Shown here: positions 14,804-22,500 of the stretch, piece by piece | Layout of the letters: each line of letters starts with the position of its first letter | Position numbering within the stretch: the stretch's first letter is position 1 | Origin: Alphaproteobacteria bacterium | GTDB taxonomy: Bacteria; Pseudomonadota; Alphaproteobacteria; Sphingomonadales; Emcibacteraceae | NCBI GenBank assembly: GCA_030432815.1 | Contig: JAUILB010000006.1 | Span: 1 to 22,500 of the forward strand | Direction: 5' to 3' | DNA length: 22,500 nucleotides | Made by a program: the position numbers and the translations under genes | The notes under the pieces: model-generated | What the model saw: only the letters and a program-made list of their open reading frames with translations | The model's database searches: none | What the model was told of the DNA's origin: nothing

Positions 14804-15879
14804 TTCCACGTGAGCGGCTTGATCAGTTCATTGACCGTCATGAAGAACTGGAGCATTTGATGTCCGGCGGCGAAGAGCTTTCATCAGATGATTTTGTAAA
14901 AATTTCCCGTGAATATAGTGAACTGACCCCGGTGGTTAAAAAAGCACGGGAATATCTGGATGCAGTTAGTGAAATTAATGATCTGACAGAAATGATTGAG
15001 TCTGCAGATACGGACGCTGAAATGCGTGAGCTAGCGGAAATGGAGCTATCGGAGCTTAAGGAAAACCTGCCGGCTATGGAACATCAAGTGCAGCTTATGC
15101 TTCTGCCCAAGGATGTGGATGATGAAAAAAATGCCATGCTTGAAATCCGTGCTGGCACAGGTGGTGATGAAGCAGCTCTTTTTGCCGGCGATCTTTATCG
15201 CATGTACCAGAAATATGCTGCTATTCAGGGCTGGCGTTTTGAAACAGTCAGTTCTTCCACGAGTGATGCCGGTGGCTTTAAAGAAGTGATTGTATCGGTC
15301 AGTGGCCCCGGCGTATTTGCTAAACTTAAATATGAAGCCGGTGGGCACCGTGTGCAAAGGGTTCCGGAAACAGAAACCCAGGGCCGCATTCATACATCGG
15401 CCGCAACCGTTGCGGTTATGCCTGAAGTGGAAGAAATTGATATCACGCTTGATGAAAAAGATCTTCGGATTGATATTTTCCGCGCAAGTGGTCCTGGGGG
15501 GCAATCGGTCAATACAACTGACAGCGCTGTTCGGATTGTACACATACCAACGGGCATAACCGTTCAACAGCAGGATGAAAAATCCCAGCATAAAAATAAA
15601 GCCAAAGCGATGAAGGTGCTGATGTCCCGTGTTTATGCTGCGGAAAAAGAAGCCCGCGATGCTGAACGTTCAGCGGACCGTAAAGATCAAATCGGTTCCG
15701 GGGATCGTTCAGCACGTATTCGGACGTATAATTTTCCACAAGGGCGTATGACCGATCACCGTATTAATCTTACACTCTATAAGCTTGATCAAATTCTCGC
15801 TGGTGAAGGACTGGATGACGTTATAACAGCCCTTATAACAGAAGATCAGGCAGCGCAGCTTGCCGCTATGGAAGATTAA
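14800..15879 (+). CDS. prfA: Peptide chain release factor 1
   Basis: 359 residues. RF1 reads UAA and UAG stop codons and triggers peptide release. The GGQ catalytic motif is at 233-235 in SGPGGQSVNTTDSAVR. The stop-codon-reading PxT tripeptide is P189-E190-T191 in RVPETETQGRIHTSAA, which separates RF1 from the SPF motif of RF2. The ATG sits in an ATGA overlap with the hisS stop, so translation is probably coupled. Directly after its stop the GTG of prmC begins; PrmC methylates Gln235 of this protein. Confidence 0.97.
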   Translation: MIPRERLDQFIDRHEELEHLMSGGEELSSDDFVKISREYSELTPVVKKAREYLDAVSEINDLTEMIESADTDAEMRELAEMELSELKENLPAMEHQVQLMLLPKDVDDEKNAMLEIRAGTGGDEAALFAGDLYRMYQKYAAIQGWRFETVSSSTSDAGGFKEVIVSVSGPGVFAKLKYEAGGHRVQRVPETETQGRIHTSAATVAVMPEVEEIDITLDEKDLRIDIFRASGPGGQSVNTTDSAVRIVHIPTGITVQQQDEKSQHKNKAKAMKVLMSRVYAAEKEARDAERSADRKDQIGSGDRSARIRTYNFPQGRMTDHRINLTLYKLDQILAGEGLDDVITALITEDQAAQLAAMED

Positions 15880-16731
15880 GTGCCTACACTGAAACAATTA
15901 AGAGATGATGTCAGAAAGCATTTGTTGAATGCCTTGATTGATGATGTTGATTTGGATACAAGGCTTCTGATAACGGAAACGCTTCAAATTTCTGAGCTTG
16001 ATTATGCGTTATATCCGATGCGTGAATTTTCGGATCAAGAGGTTGATCAGGTAATGACAAACGTCAGAAAGAGAGCAAAGCGCCAACCGCTTTCCCAGAT
16101 TCTTGCTAGCAAGGAGTTCTGGTCACTAGACTTCAAAGTAACACGCGATACGCTAACGCCTCGCCCGGACAGTGAAACTCTGATCGAAGCAGTGTTGCAC
16201 CATTTTAAAGATAAGGAAGCAGAACTTTCCATTCTTGACCTTGGAACAGGAACAGGATGTCTTTTACTTAGTCTGCTTCATGAGTATCCAAGAGCTAAGG
16301 GCGTGGGCATTGATATTTCGCAGAAGGCACTACAAGTTGCACATGAAAATGCAAAAAGTCTGAAACTTGATGAACGAGCCACATTTATGCCGGGGAACTG
16401 GACCGAACCACTGAATAAAGACATAAAGTTCGATATTATTATATCCAATCCTCCCTATATCAGCCTACATGAAAAAGATAGCTTAGATCCTGAAGTAAAG
16501 GATTATGAGCCGGCAACGGCCCTTTTTGCTGATGAAGCCGGCCTTGCTGAATATCAGAAACTTGCGAAGCAGGTAGGTCATTACCTTTCGAAAGGCGGCC
16601 GTATTGTTATTGAAATTGGTTTCAGACAAGCGGACAGCGTTAAGGAAATATTCATCTCTAATGGGTTTAATAATATTACCCTCTATAAAGACCTTGGTGA
16701 AAGAGACAGGTGTTTGATCATAGAAAAGTAA
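15880..16731 (+). CDS. prmC: Release factor glutamine methyltransferase PrmC
   Basis: 283 residues starting with GTG 15880, immediately after the prfA stop with no gap. It transfers a methyl group from SAM to the glutamine of the GGQ motif in release factors. SAM motif I is DLGTGTG (120-126), the glutamine-binding motif NPPY is at 190-193, and TPRPDSE (93-99) is the family hallmark. The N-terminal helical domain (1-75) recognises the release factor. The pairing with prfA is functional and conserved across bacteria. A 204-bp gap follows. Confidence 0.96.
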   Translation: MPTLKQLRDDVRKHLLNALIDDVDLDTRLLITETLQISELDYALYPMREFSDQEVDQVMTNVRKRAKRQPLSQILASKEFWSLDFKVTRDTLTPRPDSETLIEAVLHHFKDKEAELSILDLGTGTGCLLLSLLHEYPRAKGVGIDISQKALQVAHENAKSLKLDERATFMPGNWTEPLNKDIKFDIIISNPPYISLHEKDSLDPEVKDYEPATALFADEAGLAEYQKLAKQVGHYLSKGGRIVIEIGFRQADSVKEIFISNGFNNITLYKDLGERDRCLIIEK

Positions 16732-16935
16732 TGAATTTGGAACAAAATATAAAAAGTTCCTTGGCAATTGAGTTTTCACGGGTTAAAGTTTATACACACA
16801 TAAATAGTGTAAGTGCTGAAGTAGATAATTCGGCAATATAACTCCAAAATTCACAAATATAACCGTGCTTGAAACGGGCAGGATCGTTAGGATCATCGCC
16901 ACGTAATAAGCCCCACAAATGTAATAAGAAGTTTT

Positions 16936-17550
16936 ATGAGCTCAAATCAGAAGTCACAAGCAAACAATAATTCGGGCCGACAAAATAACAAAAAGAACAA
17001 CCGCAACAGAAACCAGAACGGGCGTGGTCGCAAGGGATCCTCAAAAAAGCAGACCTTGCAACCCCTGACAGCCAATAAACAAATAGATAGTCAGGGTCCA
17101 AATGGGAAAGTTCGCGGCAATGTGAAACAATTATATGATAAATATAAAGCATTGGCCCATGAATGCAGAACGAAGGACCGTACTTCATCCGAAGCATATG
17201 GACAGTTTGCCCATCATTATTATACACTTTACGCTGAATTTGCTGCGGCCGATGCTGCAAAGGAACTTGAACGTGAGAATGAAAAAGAAAGAAAACGTGA
17301 AGCTGCGGCAGAAAATCAATCAAATGTGGTTTCATTGCTTGATGATGATGATGACGTAATTCATAACATTTATGATGACGAAAAAGATAACGATGAAAAA
17401 TCTGCTGAAAAACCAGTAAGAAAAAAACGTGCAAAAAAAGCAATATCAGCAGATGATACCCCAGAACTGCCGCTGGAAAATAAGCAGGAAAAAGAAAAGC
17501 CAAAACGTTCCGTGCGAAGCAAAAAAGTGAAAGAGGAAGTGGCTGAATAG
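16936..17550 (+). CDS. DUF4167 family protein, strongly charged, possibly RNA-binding
   Basis: 204 residues. Residues 1-40 are rich in Asn, Arg, Lys, Gln and Gly and look like an unstructured nucleic-acid-binding tail. Residues about 56-104 form the DUF4167 core (KVRGNVKQLYDKYKALAHE and the FAHHYYTLYAEF block). Then a Glu/Lys/Arg helix, a poly-Asp run (D136-D140), and an alternating basic and acidic C-terminal tail follow. No enzymatic motif is present. The gene sits between prmC and clpB, as commonly in alphaproteobacteria. A function in RNA or ribosome biology is an inference from composition only. The upstream 204 bp holds weak hairpins (GGAAC/GTTCC at about 16739-16760) but no clear promoter. 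Confidence 0.83.
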   Translation: MSSNQKSQANNNSGRQNNKKNNRNRNQNGRGRKGSSKKQTLQPLTANKQIDSQGPNGKVRGNVKQLYDKYKALAHECRTKDRTSSEAYGQFAHHYYTLYAEFAAADAAKELERENEKERKREAAAENQSNVVSLLDDDDDVIHNIYDDEKDNDEKSAEKPVRKKRAKKAISADDTPELPLENKQEKEKPKRSVRSKKVKEEVAE

Positions 17551-17604
17551 CAAAAGCCGTTTCCTTTCAATTTATCTCTGTAAATCCAATTCTTTTTCTC
17601 TGCC

Positions 17605-17632
17605 CTTGTGTTGCGGAAATGCAACATTATAT
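17605..17632 (+). promoter_or_regulatory. Candidate heat-shock (RpoH) promoter of clpB
   Basis: CTTG at 17605-17608 is followed after 17 bp by TTATAT (17627-17632, with A in place of the preferred C before it). This resembles the alphaproteobacterial RpoH pattern CTTG-N17/18-CYTATNT. The location upstream of a classic heat-shock gene supports it. A separate TATAAT at 17639-17644 could serve a housekeeping promoter but lacks a well-spaced -35. Inverted repeats overlap this element. Confidence 0.5.
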
Positions 17633-17680
17633 GTTGTGTATAATTAATGCATAACAGTAAAGTTTCCGGAGTTTTAAACT

Positions 17681-20260
17681 ATGGATTTTGAAAAATTTAC
17701 CAACCGTACAAAAGGGTTTATCCAGTCAGCGCAGAGCCTTGCTTTAAGGGAAGGACACCAGCGGTTTACCCCTGAGCATATCCTGAAAATATTGCTCGAA
17801 GATAAAGAAGGTCTTTGTGCAAACCTAATGACTGCAGCTGGAGCAGATTCTGCTGCCGCCCTTTTAAATATTGAAAAAGAAATTGAAAGCTATCCCAAAG
17901 TCGAAGGATCTGGCGCGGGTCAGCTTTATATGGACCCCGCTACAGCAAAATTATTCGACAGTGCAACAGAGCTTGCGAAGAAAGCAGGCGACGAATATGT
18001 AACGGCGGAACGCATGTTGTTGGCGCTGACCCTGCTTGATGGATCAAAATCAGCAGATATTCTGAAAAAGGCGGGGCTGACAGCACAAAAGCTTAATGGT
18101 GCGATTAATGAAATCAGAAAAGGTCGCAACGCAACATCCGCAAGTGCAGAAGAAGGATATGACGCGCTCAAAAAATATGCGCGCGACCTAACCGAAGCAG
18201 CAAAAGAAGGTAAGCTGGACCCCGTAATAGGCCGTGATGAAGAAATCCGTCGCACCATACAGGTTCTTTCCCGCCGCACAAAAAATAACCCAGTGCTCAT
18301 TGGTGAACCCGGCGTTGGTAAAACGGCAATTGCAGAGGGTCTGGCTCTTCGTATCACCAATGGCGATGTGCCAAGCAGCTTAAGTCAAAAACGCATAATG
18401 TCTCTTGATATGGGTGCTTTGGTCGCCGGCGCAAAATACCGCGGTGAATTTGAAGAAAGGCTTAAAGCGGTATTGCAGGAAGTAACGGCCTCTGACGGTG
18501 AAGTCGTCCTTTTCATTGATGAACTTCACACGATCGTTGGTGCCGGTGCATCAGAAGGATCAATGGATGCATCAAATCTTTTAAAACCGGCCCTTGCCCG
18601 CGGCGAACTTCACTGCATCGGTGCCACGACACTGAACGAGTACCGAAAATATGTTGAAAAAGATGCAGCATTGGAGCGGCGCTTCCAACCCGTGTTTATC
18701 GGTGAACCCAGTGTCGCTGATACCATATCCATTTTGCGAGGGCTAAAGGAAAAATATGAACTTCATCATGGTATAAGAATTAAGGACAGCGCCCTTGTTG
18801 CCGCAGCAACACTGTCCAACCGCTATATCAATGACCGTTTCCTGCCTGACAAGGCCATTGACCTGATGGACGAGGCGGCGTCCAAAATAAAAATGGAAGT
18901 AGATAGCAAGCCATCTGAACTGGATGAGCTTGACCGACGAATCATTCAGCTAAAAATAGAACGTGAAGCGTTGAAAAAAGAAAAAGACAATGCTTCAAAA
19001 GACCGGCTGAAGAATCTTGAAAAAGAACTTAGTGAGCTGGAAGAAAGTTCTGCAACACTAACTGCCCAATGGCAGGCAGAAAAAGACCGGATTGAAGGCG
19101 ACCAGAAAATAAAAGAACGTCTTGATGCTGCTCGTGTTGAGCTTGAACAGGCACAGCGTTCCGGAAACCTGGCCCGTGCAGGGGAACTTGCCTACGGTGA
19201 AATTCCGGCACTTGAAGAAAAACTCGAAGCCGTTAAATCCGGTGATACTTCTGAAAACCAGCTGTTGAAAGAAGAAGTAAGCGAAAATGATATCGCTGCC
19301 GTTATTAGCCGCTGGACAGGTATTCCGGTTGATAAAATGCTCGAAGGTGAGCGCGAAAAACTGATTTCAATGGAAGAAAATATCGGAAAACGCGTGATCG
19401 GACAGGATGAAGCAGTAAAAGCGGTTTCCGCCGCTGTACGCCGTGCGCGTGCAGGGCTTCAGGAACAGGGTCGCCCGATCGGTTCCTTCCTGTTTTTGGG
19501 GCCAACGGGTGTCGGTAAAACAGAACTGACCAAAGCACTGGCCGAATATTTGTTCGACGATGAAACGGCGATGGTGCGGATCGATATGTCCGAATTTATG
19601 GAAAAACATGCCGTTGCCCGCCTGATTGGAGCGCCACCCGGCTATGTGGGATATGAAGAAGGCGGCGTCCTGACAGAAGCTGTGCGCAGACGCCCATATC
19701 AGGTTGTCTTGTTTGACGAAGTTGAAAAGGCCCACGGTGATGTCTTTAATATATTACTACAGGTTCTTGATGATGGCCGGCTTACAGACGGACAGGGCAG
19801 AACAGTGGATTTTTCAAACGTGCTTATTATTCTGACCTCCAATCTTGGCAGTGAAATTCTTGCGTCTCTTGGTGCCGATGAAAATGTTGATACCGTCCGT
19901 GATGATGTTATGGAAATTGTACGCGGTGCGTTCCGTCCGGAATTTATCAACCGGTTGGATGAAATCACCCTGTTTCACCGCCTTGCCGAAAAACACATGC
20001 ATGCAATTGTTGATATTCAACTTGCGCAGCTGCAAAAACGTCTTGAGGATCGGAAGATAACCCTTGAACTTGATCAGAGCGCAAAAGATTGGCTTGCTCA
20101 TGCCGGATATGATCCTGTGTATGGTGCAAGACCACTTAAACGCGTTATACAGCATCATGTTCAGGACGGCCTTGCCAATATGATACTGTCCGGTGATATA
20201 CTTGATGGCAGCACTGTTAAGGGGACAGCTGGTGCGAACGGCATTGAAATGAGCGTTTAA
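17681..20260 (+). CDS. clpB: ATP-dependent disaggregase ClpB
   Basis: 859 residues, near the 857 of E. coli ClpB. It works with DnaK to pull apart protein aggregates as an ATP-driven hexamer. Order: N-domain (1-145), first AAA+ module with Walker A GEPGVGKT (208-215), Walker B LFIDELHT and pore loop AKYRGEFEER, the coiled-coil middle domain (about 405-525) that separates ClpB from ClpA and ClpC, a second AAA+ module with Walker A GPTGVGKT (607-614), GYVGYEEGG pore loop and LFDEVEKAH, then the C-terminal domain. ATG 17681 is preceded by CCGGAG at about 17665-17671. The upstream 130 bp has an RpoH-like promoter. It converges on a minus-strand gene across a strong hairpin. Confidence 0.98.
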   Translation: MDFEKFTNRTKGFIQSAQSLALREGHQRFTPEHILKILLEDKEGLCANLMTAAGADSAAALLNIEKEIESYPKVEGSGAGQLYMDPATAKLFDSATELAKKAGDEYVTAERMLLALTLLDGSKSADILKKAGLTAQKLNGAINEIRKGRNATSASAEEGYDALKKYARDLTEAAKEGKLDPVIGRDEEIRRTIQVLSRRTKNNPVLIGEPGVGKTAIAEGLALRITNGDVPSSLSQKRIMSLDMGALVAGAKYRGEFEERLKAVLQEVTASDGEVVLFIDELHTIVGAGASEGSMDASNLLKPALARGELHCIGATTLNEYRKYVEKDAALERRFQPVFIGEPSVADTISILRGLKEKYELHHGIRIKDSALVAAATLSNRYINDRFLPDKAIDLMDEAASKIKMEVDSKPSELDELDRRIIQLKIEREALKKEKDNASKDRLKNLEKELSELEESSATLTAQWQAEKDRIEGDQKIKERLDAARVELEQAQRSGNLARAGELAYGEIPALEEKLEAVKSGDTSENQLLKEEVSENDIAAVISRWTGIPVDKMLEGEREKLISMEENIGKRVIGQDEAVKAVSAAVRRARAGLQEQGRPIGSFLFLGPTGVGKTELTKALAEYLFDDETAMVRIDMSEFMEKHAVARLIGAPPGYVGYEEGGVLTEAVRRRPYQVVLFDEVEKAHGDVFNILLQVLDDGRLTDGQGRTVDFSNVLIILTSNLGSEILASLGADENVDTVRDDVMEIVRGAFRPEFINRLDEITLFHRLAEKHMHAIVDIQLAQLQKRLEDRKITLELDQSAKDWLAHAGYDPVYGARPLKRVIQHHVQDGLANMILSGDILDGSTVKGTAGANGIEMSV

Positions 20261-20289
20261 ACATAATTATATCGGTAATATCTGATTGA

Positions 20290-20324
20290 TCGGGGCCTTG
20301 CATGTTAAAAATGCCAGGCCCCGA
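20290..20324. terminator. Long hairpin between convergent clpB and the minus-strand gene
   Basis: TCGGGGCCT (20290-20298) pairs perfectly with AGGCCCCGA (20316-20324); after one mismatch GCAT (20300-20303) pairs with ATGC (20311-20314), leaving a 7-nt loop. It lies 29 bp after the clpB stop. The minus-strand gene's TAA stop (20305-20307) is in the loop, and its last codons form one arm. Neither side has a good T-run (CTTTAT on the plus side), so termination may be weak or rho-assisted. Confidence 0.65.
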
Positions 20325-21060
20325 CTTTATGGCGAATGCTGATCTCTTTATCTGCTTCCCCTTTGGGGGCTATATTCCAATCCCAGCTTTGATCGGGTTC
20401 ATTAAGATTTAAATCAGGCAGGGATGCTACCGTTTCAACGACTTTTCCACCTACCCGATATTCCCGATATATATCTGAAATTAAAAGCACACGGGTGTTT
20501 TGATTTTTAAGCCAGTCAACATGTGCTTTTAAAACATTGTCAGCAAATAAAATGCCCAGATCTTTACCATGATGTTCGGCATATTCAATGAGCTTCATTG
20601 CCAGCTGTGATAACAGGTTTAGCGAAATGATCAGATCAGGGGTTTTTATTAGTTCCCATGGCGGATCTGCTTTTACCCGAGCACCCGTCTTAACGGTTTC
20701 ATAAAGCGGTTTGATTAAACCGCTAACATCACGGGTGATAAAACGAAATCCCTTATACCTTTTTACTGTTTTTGGTAAATGAACGACGTCAACGCAGGTA
20801 ATATTATGCCCATTTCTCAGGAGCGCCTCACAGGGAACATCATGAAGACCGCCGGAGCCCAAAATCATTATGTTTGATTGTGGGTCTAATTTGTCTGCGA
20901 CGTTTATAAGAAGTTCTTTACAGTTGTCCAGATGCGGTTGCCAGGCAATTTTACACCGTTTGGCCCTGGCTTCAATGGCTATTGCCTCACGCAGATAGCC
21001 CATTTTCCTTATATATGAAGGTGCAGGGGTGAAAAAATGCTGGACGGCCTCAAATATCAT
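20305..21060 (-). CDS. Uncharacterised Rossmann/SAM-methyltransferase-like protein
   Basis: 251 residues, no named family that I can assign with certainty. The N-terminus (PSYIRKMGYLREAIAIEARAK, key residues GYLREAIAIEAR at 21-32) resembles a group of unannotated alphaproteobacterial proteins. A Rossmann-like nucleotide-binding core is visible: IMILGSGGLHDVP (64-76), then the acidic end of the second strand, CVDVVH (D91), and further strands LIISLNLLSQLA and VLLISDIYREY. This layout fits a methyltransferase-fold protein, though motif I is GSGG rather than the usual GxGxG. No substrate can be proposed. Its ATG shares an A with the TGA stop of the upstream M23 peptidase (TGATG), so translation is very likely coupled. 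Confidence 0.8.
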   Translation of the reverse strand: MIFEAVQHFFTPAPSYIRKMGYLREAIAIEARAKRCKIAWQPHLDNCKELLINVADKLDPQSNIMILGSGGLHDVPCEALLRNGHNITCVDVVHLPKTVKRYKGFRFITRDVSGLIKPLYETVKTGARVKADPPWELIKTPDLIISLNLLSQLAMKLIEYAEHHGKDLGILFADNVLKAHVDWLKNQNTRVLLISDIYREYRVGGKVVETVASLPDLNLNEPDQSWDWNIAPKGEADKEISIRHKVGAWHF

Positions 21061-22403
21061 CAGGGGCTGATAGTATCGCTCATGTCTGGCGTATTTTGGG
21101 TTAGTAAAATATGTGATTTTGCCTGGGCAATCTGTTGATTGGTATTGGCCATTACAAGGTGGAATTCTTCAAGTGCTTCATCCGCCAATTTTATACCTGA
21201 GGGAATTTTAAGCGTTAGCGGGTTAACCTGGGTTCCGTTCATATAAACTTCATAGTGAAGATGCCGTCCGGTTACGCGACCCGTTGCCCCCACATAGCCA
21301 ATTATCTGGCCCTGCTTCACACGAACGCCTTTCTTTATGCCACGTCCATATTTACTCATATGCGCATAGATGGTTTTATAGGTTCCGTTGTGACGGATGC
21401 GAACATAATTTCCAAAACTACCATACCAGCTTGCACGTTCGACGACGCCATCACCGGCCGCCATTATTGGTGTGCCTGTGGGCGCTGAAAAGTCGATCCC
21501 CTTGTGCATGCGGTTATATCCCAACACGGGATGTCGCCGATTGCCATAATAAGAAGAAAGCCTTGCTCCTTCGATCGGTGTTTTCATCAGTGCCCGTTTT
21601 GAGCTTTGGCCGTCTTCATGGAAATAATCTGCAAAATCTTCGCCTTCCGGCGTGTGGCGGTAAAGATTTATTTCCTTACCGCTCAGAACAAGCTTTGCAA
21701 ATAAAATGTTTCCTTCCTGTACCCGGCGACCGTCTTCAGACAGCTTTCTTTCATAAAATATTTCAAACTGGTCGCCCTTTCTGATCTCACGTTGGAAATC
21801 AACATCATAACTGAATATCCTGATCAGGTCGACTATTACAACCTGCGGAAGCCCCTGTCTCTGCGCTGCAAGGAACAGGCTGTCTTCAATAATGCCGGAA
21901 GCATGGCGGGTTATAATCTGGCTTGGAAGTTCTTCGATATGGCTTGTATAATCATTGTCTGTGCGTTCAACGACGATCAGGTTGTCAAAATCCTTCTGCA
22001 TTTCAATACGGCTAAGATCGCCTTGCGCCGTATATGCAATATCCATTTTCTGTCCGGCCTGGATGCGGCGAACATTGAAATGGTCACTAAACGCATTAAT
22101 GGCGTTAAATGCGTCACGTCGTTCGGCCCCGCTATCTACTAAAGCATCCATCAGGCCCTGCCCGCGCTTAATGGTTAGTTCTTTAAATATATATTCTTCG
22201 GCTGCCGGGCTGTTATCTGCGTATAAATCTGACGCTGATATTTCTTCTTCAAGTTGGATGGTTGTTGCGGATGATTCTTCTGTTAAAGGGGTGTTTTCCA
22301 CAGACGCTATATTTGTCTGCGCGGGTATTTCCGATGCCGTTTCCATTATAAGGCTTTCATCGTCGCCTTCAGAAAACAACAGTGTACTAAGCCCTGTTGA
22401 CAA
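21060..22403 (-). CDS. M23 (LytM-type) peptidoglycan endopeptidase, membrane-anchored; start uncertain
   Basis: At least 447 residues. The C-terminal M23 domain (about 285-395, numbered from TTG 22403) has the zinc ligands H300 and D304 in MHKGIDF and H383 in GRHLHYEV, plus H381 and the YAHMS catalytic segment (H348). These enzymes cut peptide cross-bridges in peptidoglycan. Upstream lies a LysM/OapA-like region (about 75-150, VRRIQAGQKMDIAY) as in MepM-type proteins. The earliest ordinary start codon in frame is TTG 22403, but the open frame runs on to 22490 and encodes a membrane anchor (GAVFFIIGLSTGL), so the real protein probably starts further right, perhaps at ATC 22478 (see findings). 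The domain call is certain; all three zinc ligands are present, so it should be an active enzyme. Confidence 0.93.
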   Translation of the reverse strand: MSTGLSTLLFSEGDDESLIMETASEIPAQTNIASVENTPLTEESSATTIQLEEEISASDLYADNSPAAEEYIFKELTIKRGQGLMDALVDSGAERRDAFNAINAFSDHFNVRRIQAGQKMDIAYTAQGDLSRIEMQKDFDNLIVVERTDNDYTSHIEELPSQIITRHASGIIEDSLFLAAQRQGLPQVVIVDLIRIFSYDVDFQREIRKGDQFEIFYERKLSEDGRRVQEGNILFAKLVLSGKEINLYRHTPEGEDFADYFHEDGQSSKRALMKTPIEGARLSSYYGNRRHPVLGYNRMHKGIDFSAPTGTPIMAAGDGVVERASWYGSFGNYVRIRHNGTYKTIYAHMSKYGRGIKKGVRVKQGQIIGYVGATGRVTGRHLHYEVYMNGTQVNPLTLKIPSGIKLADEALEEFHLVMANTNQQIAQAKSHILLTQNTPDMSDTISP

Positions 22404-22500
22404 GCCAATAATAAAAAAAACAGCACCAAAGACATACCGGCGGTATTCTTTATATATATGTTCTATATACAGTCTGATGTTGAATTCCTTTTAACCCAGT

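Noticed and set aside
15046..15591. 181-codon open frame antisense to prfA
   Set aside because: It lies wholly inside a certain gene on the other strand, has no family-like motifs and no ribosome binding site; it is a shadow of prfA.
16865..16900. CTTGAAA near 16867 as a heat-shock promoter for the DUF4167 gene
   Set aside because: The -35-like heptamer is good but no matching -10 of the RpoH type is found at proper spacing.
17341..17355. GAT trinucleotide run
   Set aside because: It simply encodes the poly-Asp stretch of the DUF4167 protein; no evidence of a variable microsatellite.
16934..17503. 189-codon open frame antisense to the DUF4167 gene
   Set aside because: Its runs of His, Leu and Phe are the complement of the Asp/Lys/Glu/Asn codons of the real gene; there is no independent support.
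21284..21784. 166-codon plus-strand open frame opposite the M23 peptidase
   Set aside because: It covers the conserved M23 domain in antisense and its composition (many Cys, His, Arg) is that of a shadow frame.
1..22500. Mobile elements, CRISPR arrays, tRNA or rRNA genes
   Set aside because: No transposase or integrase frames, regularly spaced repeats, tRNA cloverleaf-like sequences or rRNA segments were seen on either strand by reading; no search program was run.

Overview
This window is a dense stretch of mostly housekeeping genes from a proteobacterium, almost certainly an alphaproteobacterium. The evidence is the gene content and order: an NDUFAF5-like methyltransferase divergent from comF, then grxC, a nitrilase-family gene and a DUF1178 gene; ubiG divergent from aspartate kinase, followed by ptsP; a RodZ-like gene before ispG; hisS-prfA-prmC; and a DUF4167 gene before clpB. 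The DNA looks only moderately GC-rich by eye, and AT-rich between genes, so this is not a typical high-GC member of the class. The order or genus cannot be fixed from the sequence alone. I see no rRNA, tRNA, insertion sequence, prophage, CRISPR array or defence gene.

Layout. Positions 2-830: a GNAT acetyltransferase cut by the left edge, overlapping a MutT-type Nudix hydrolase. Positions 825-1742 (minus): an NDUFAF5/BioC-like methyltransferase, convergent with mutT and divergent from comF. Positions 1752-4959 (plus): comF, a glutaredoxin, a Nit1-like amidase, a DUF1178 zinc-ribbon protein and a MobA-like nucleotidyltransferase. Positions 4956-6513 (minus): ubiG overlapping fdhD. Positions 6654-11199 (plus): lysC, a nitronate monooxygenase-like flavoprotein and ptsP. 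Positions 11200-11506 are an AT-rich regulatory gap.

Positions 11507-12313 encode a RodZ-like membrane HTH protein, closed by a strong intrinsic terminator. Positions 12417-16731 carry a tightly packed set of ispG, hisS, prfA and prmC. A DUF4167 protein and the disaggregase ClpB follow. A hairpin at 20290-20324 separates clpB from two minus-strand genes: an uncharacterised Rossmann-like protein and a membrane-anchored M23 peptidase that reaches the right edge.

Functional links: prfA and prmC are enzyme-substrate partners, since PrmC methylates the GGQ glutamine of release factors. MobA and FdhD both serve molybdenum-cofactor enzymes, although no formate dehydrogenase is present here. LysC and IspG are entry or late steps of aspartate-family amino acid and isoprenoid synthesis, UbiG acts in ubiquinone synthesis, and PtsP is the first enzyme of the nitrogen PTS.

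I did not find a convincing new biological system. The most useful leads are small: the methyltransferase that has lost its SAM motif I, the M23 peptidase with no normal start codon before its membrane anchor, overlapping inverted repeats at the clpB promoter, three palindromes between ubiG and lysC, and a terminator just before ispG.
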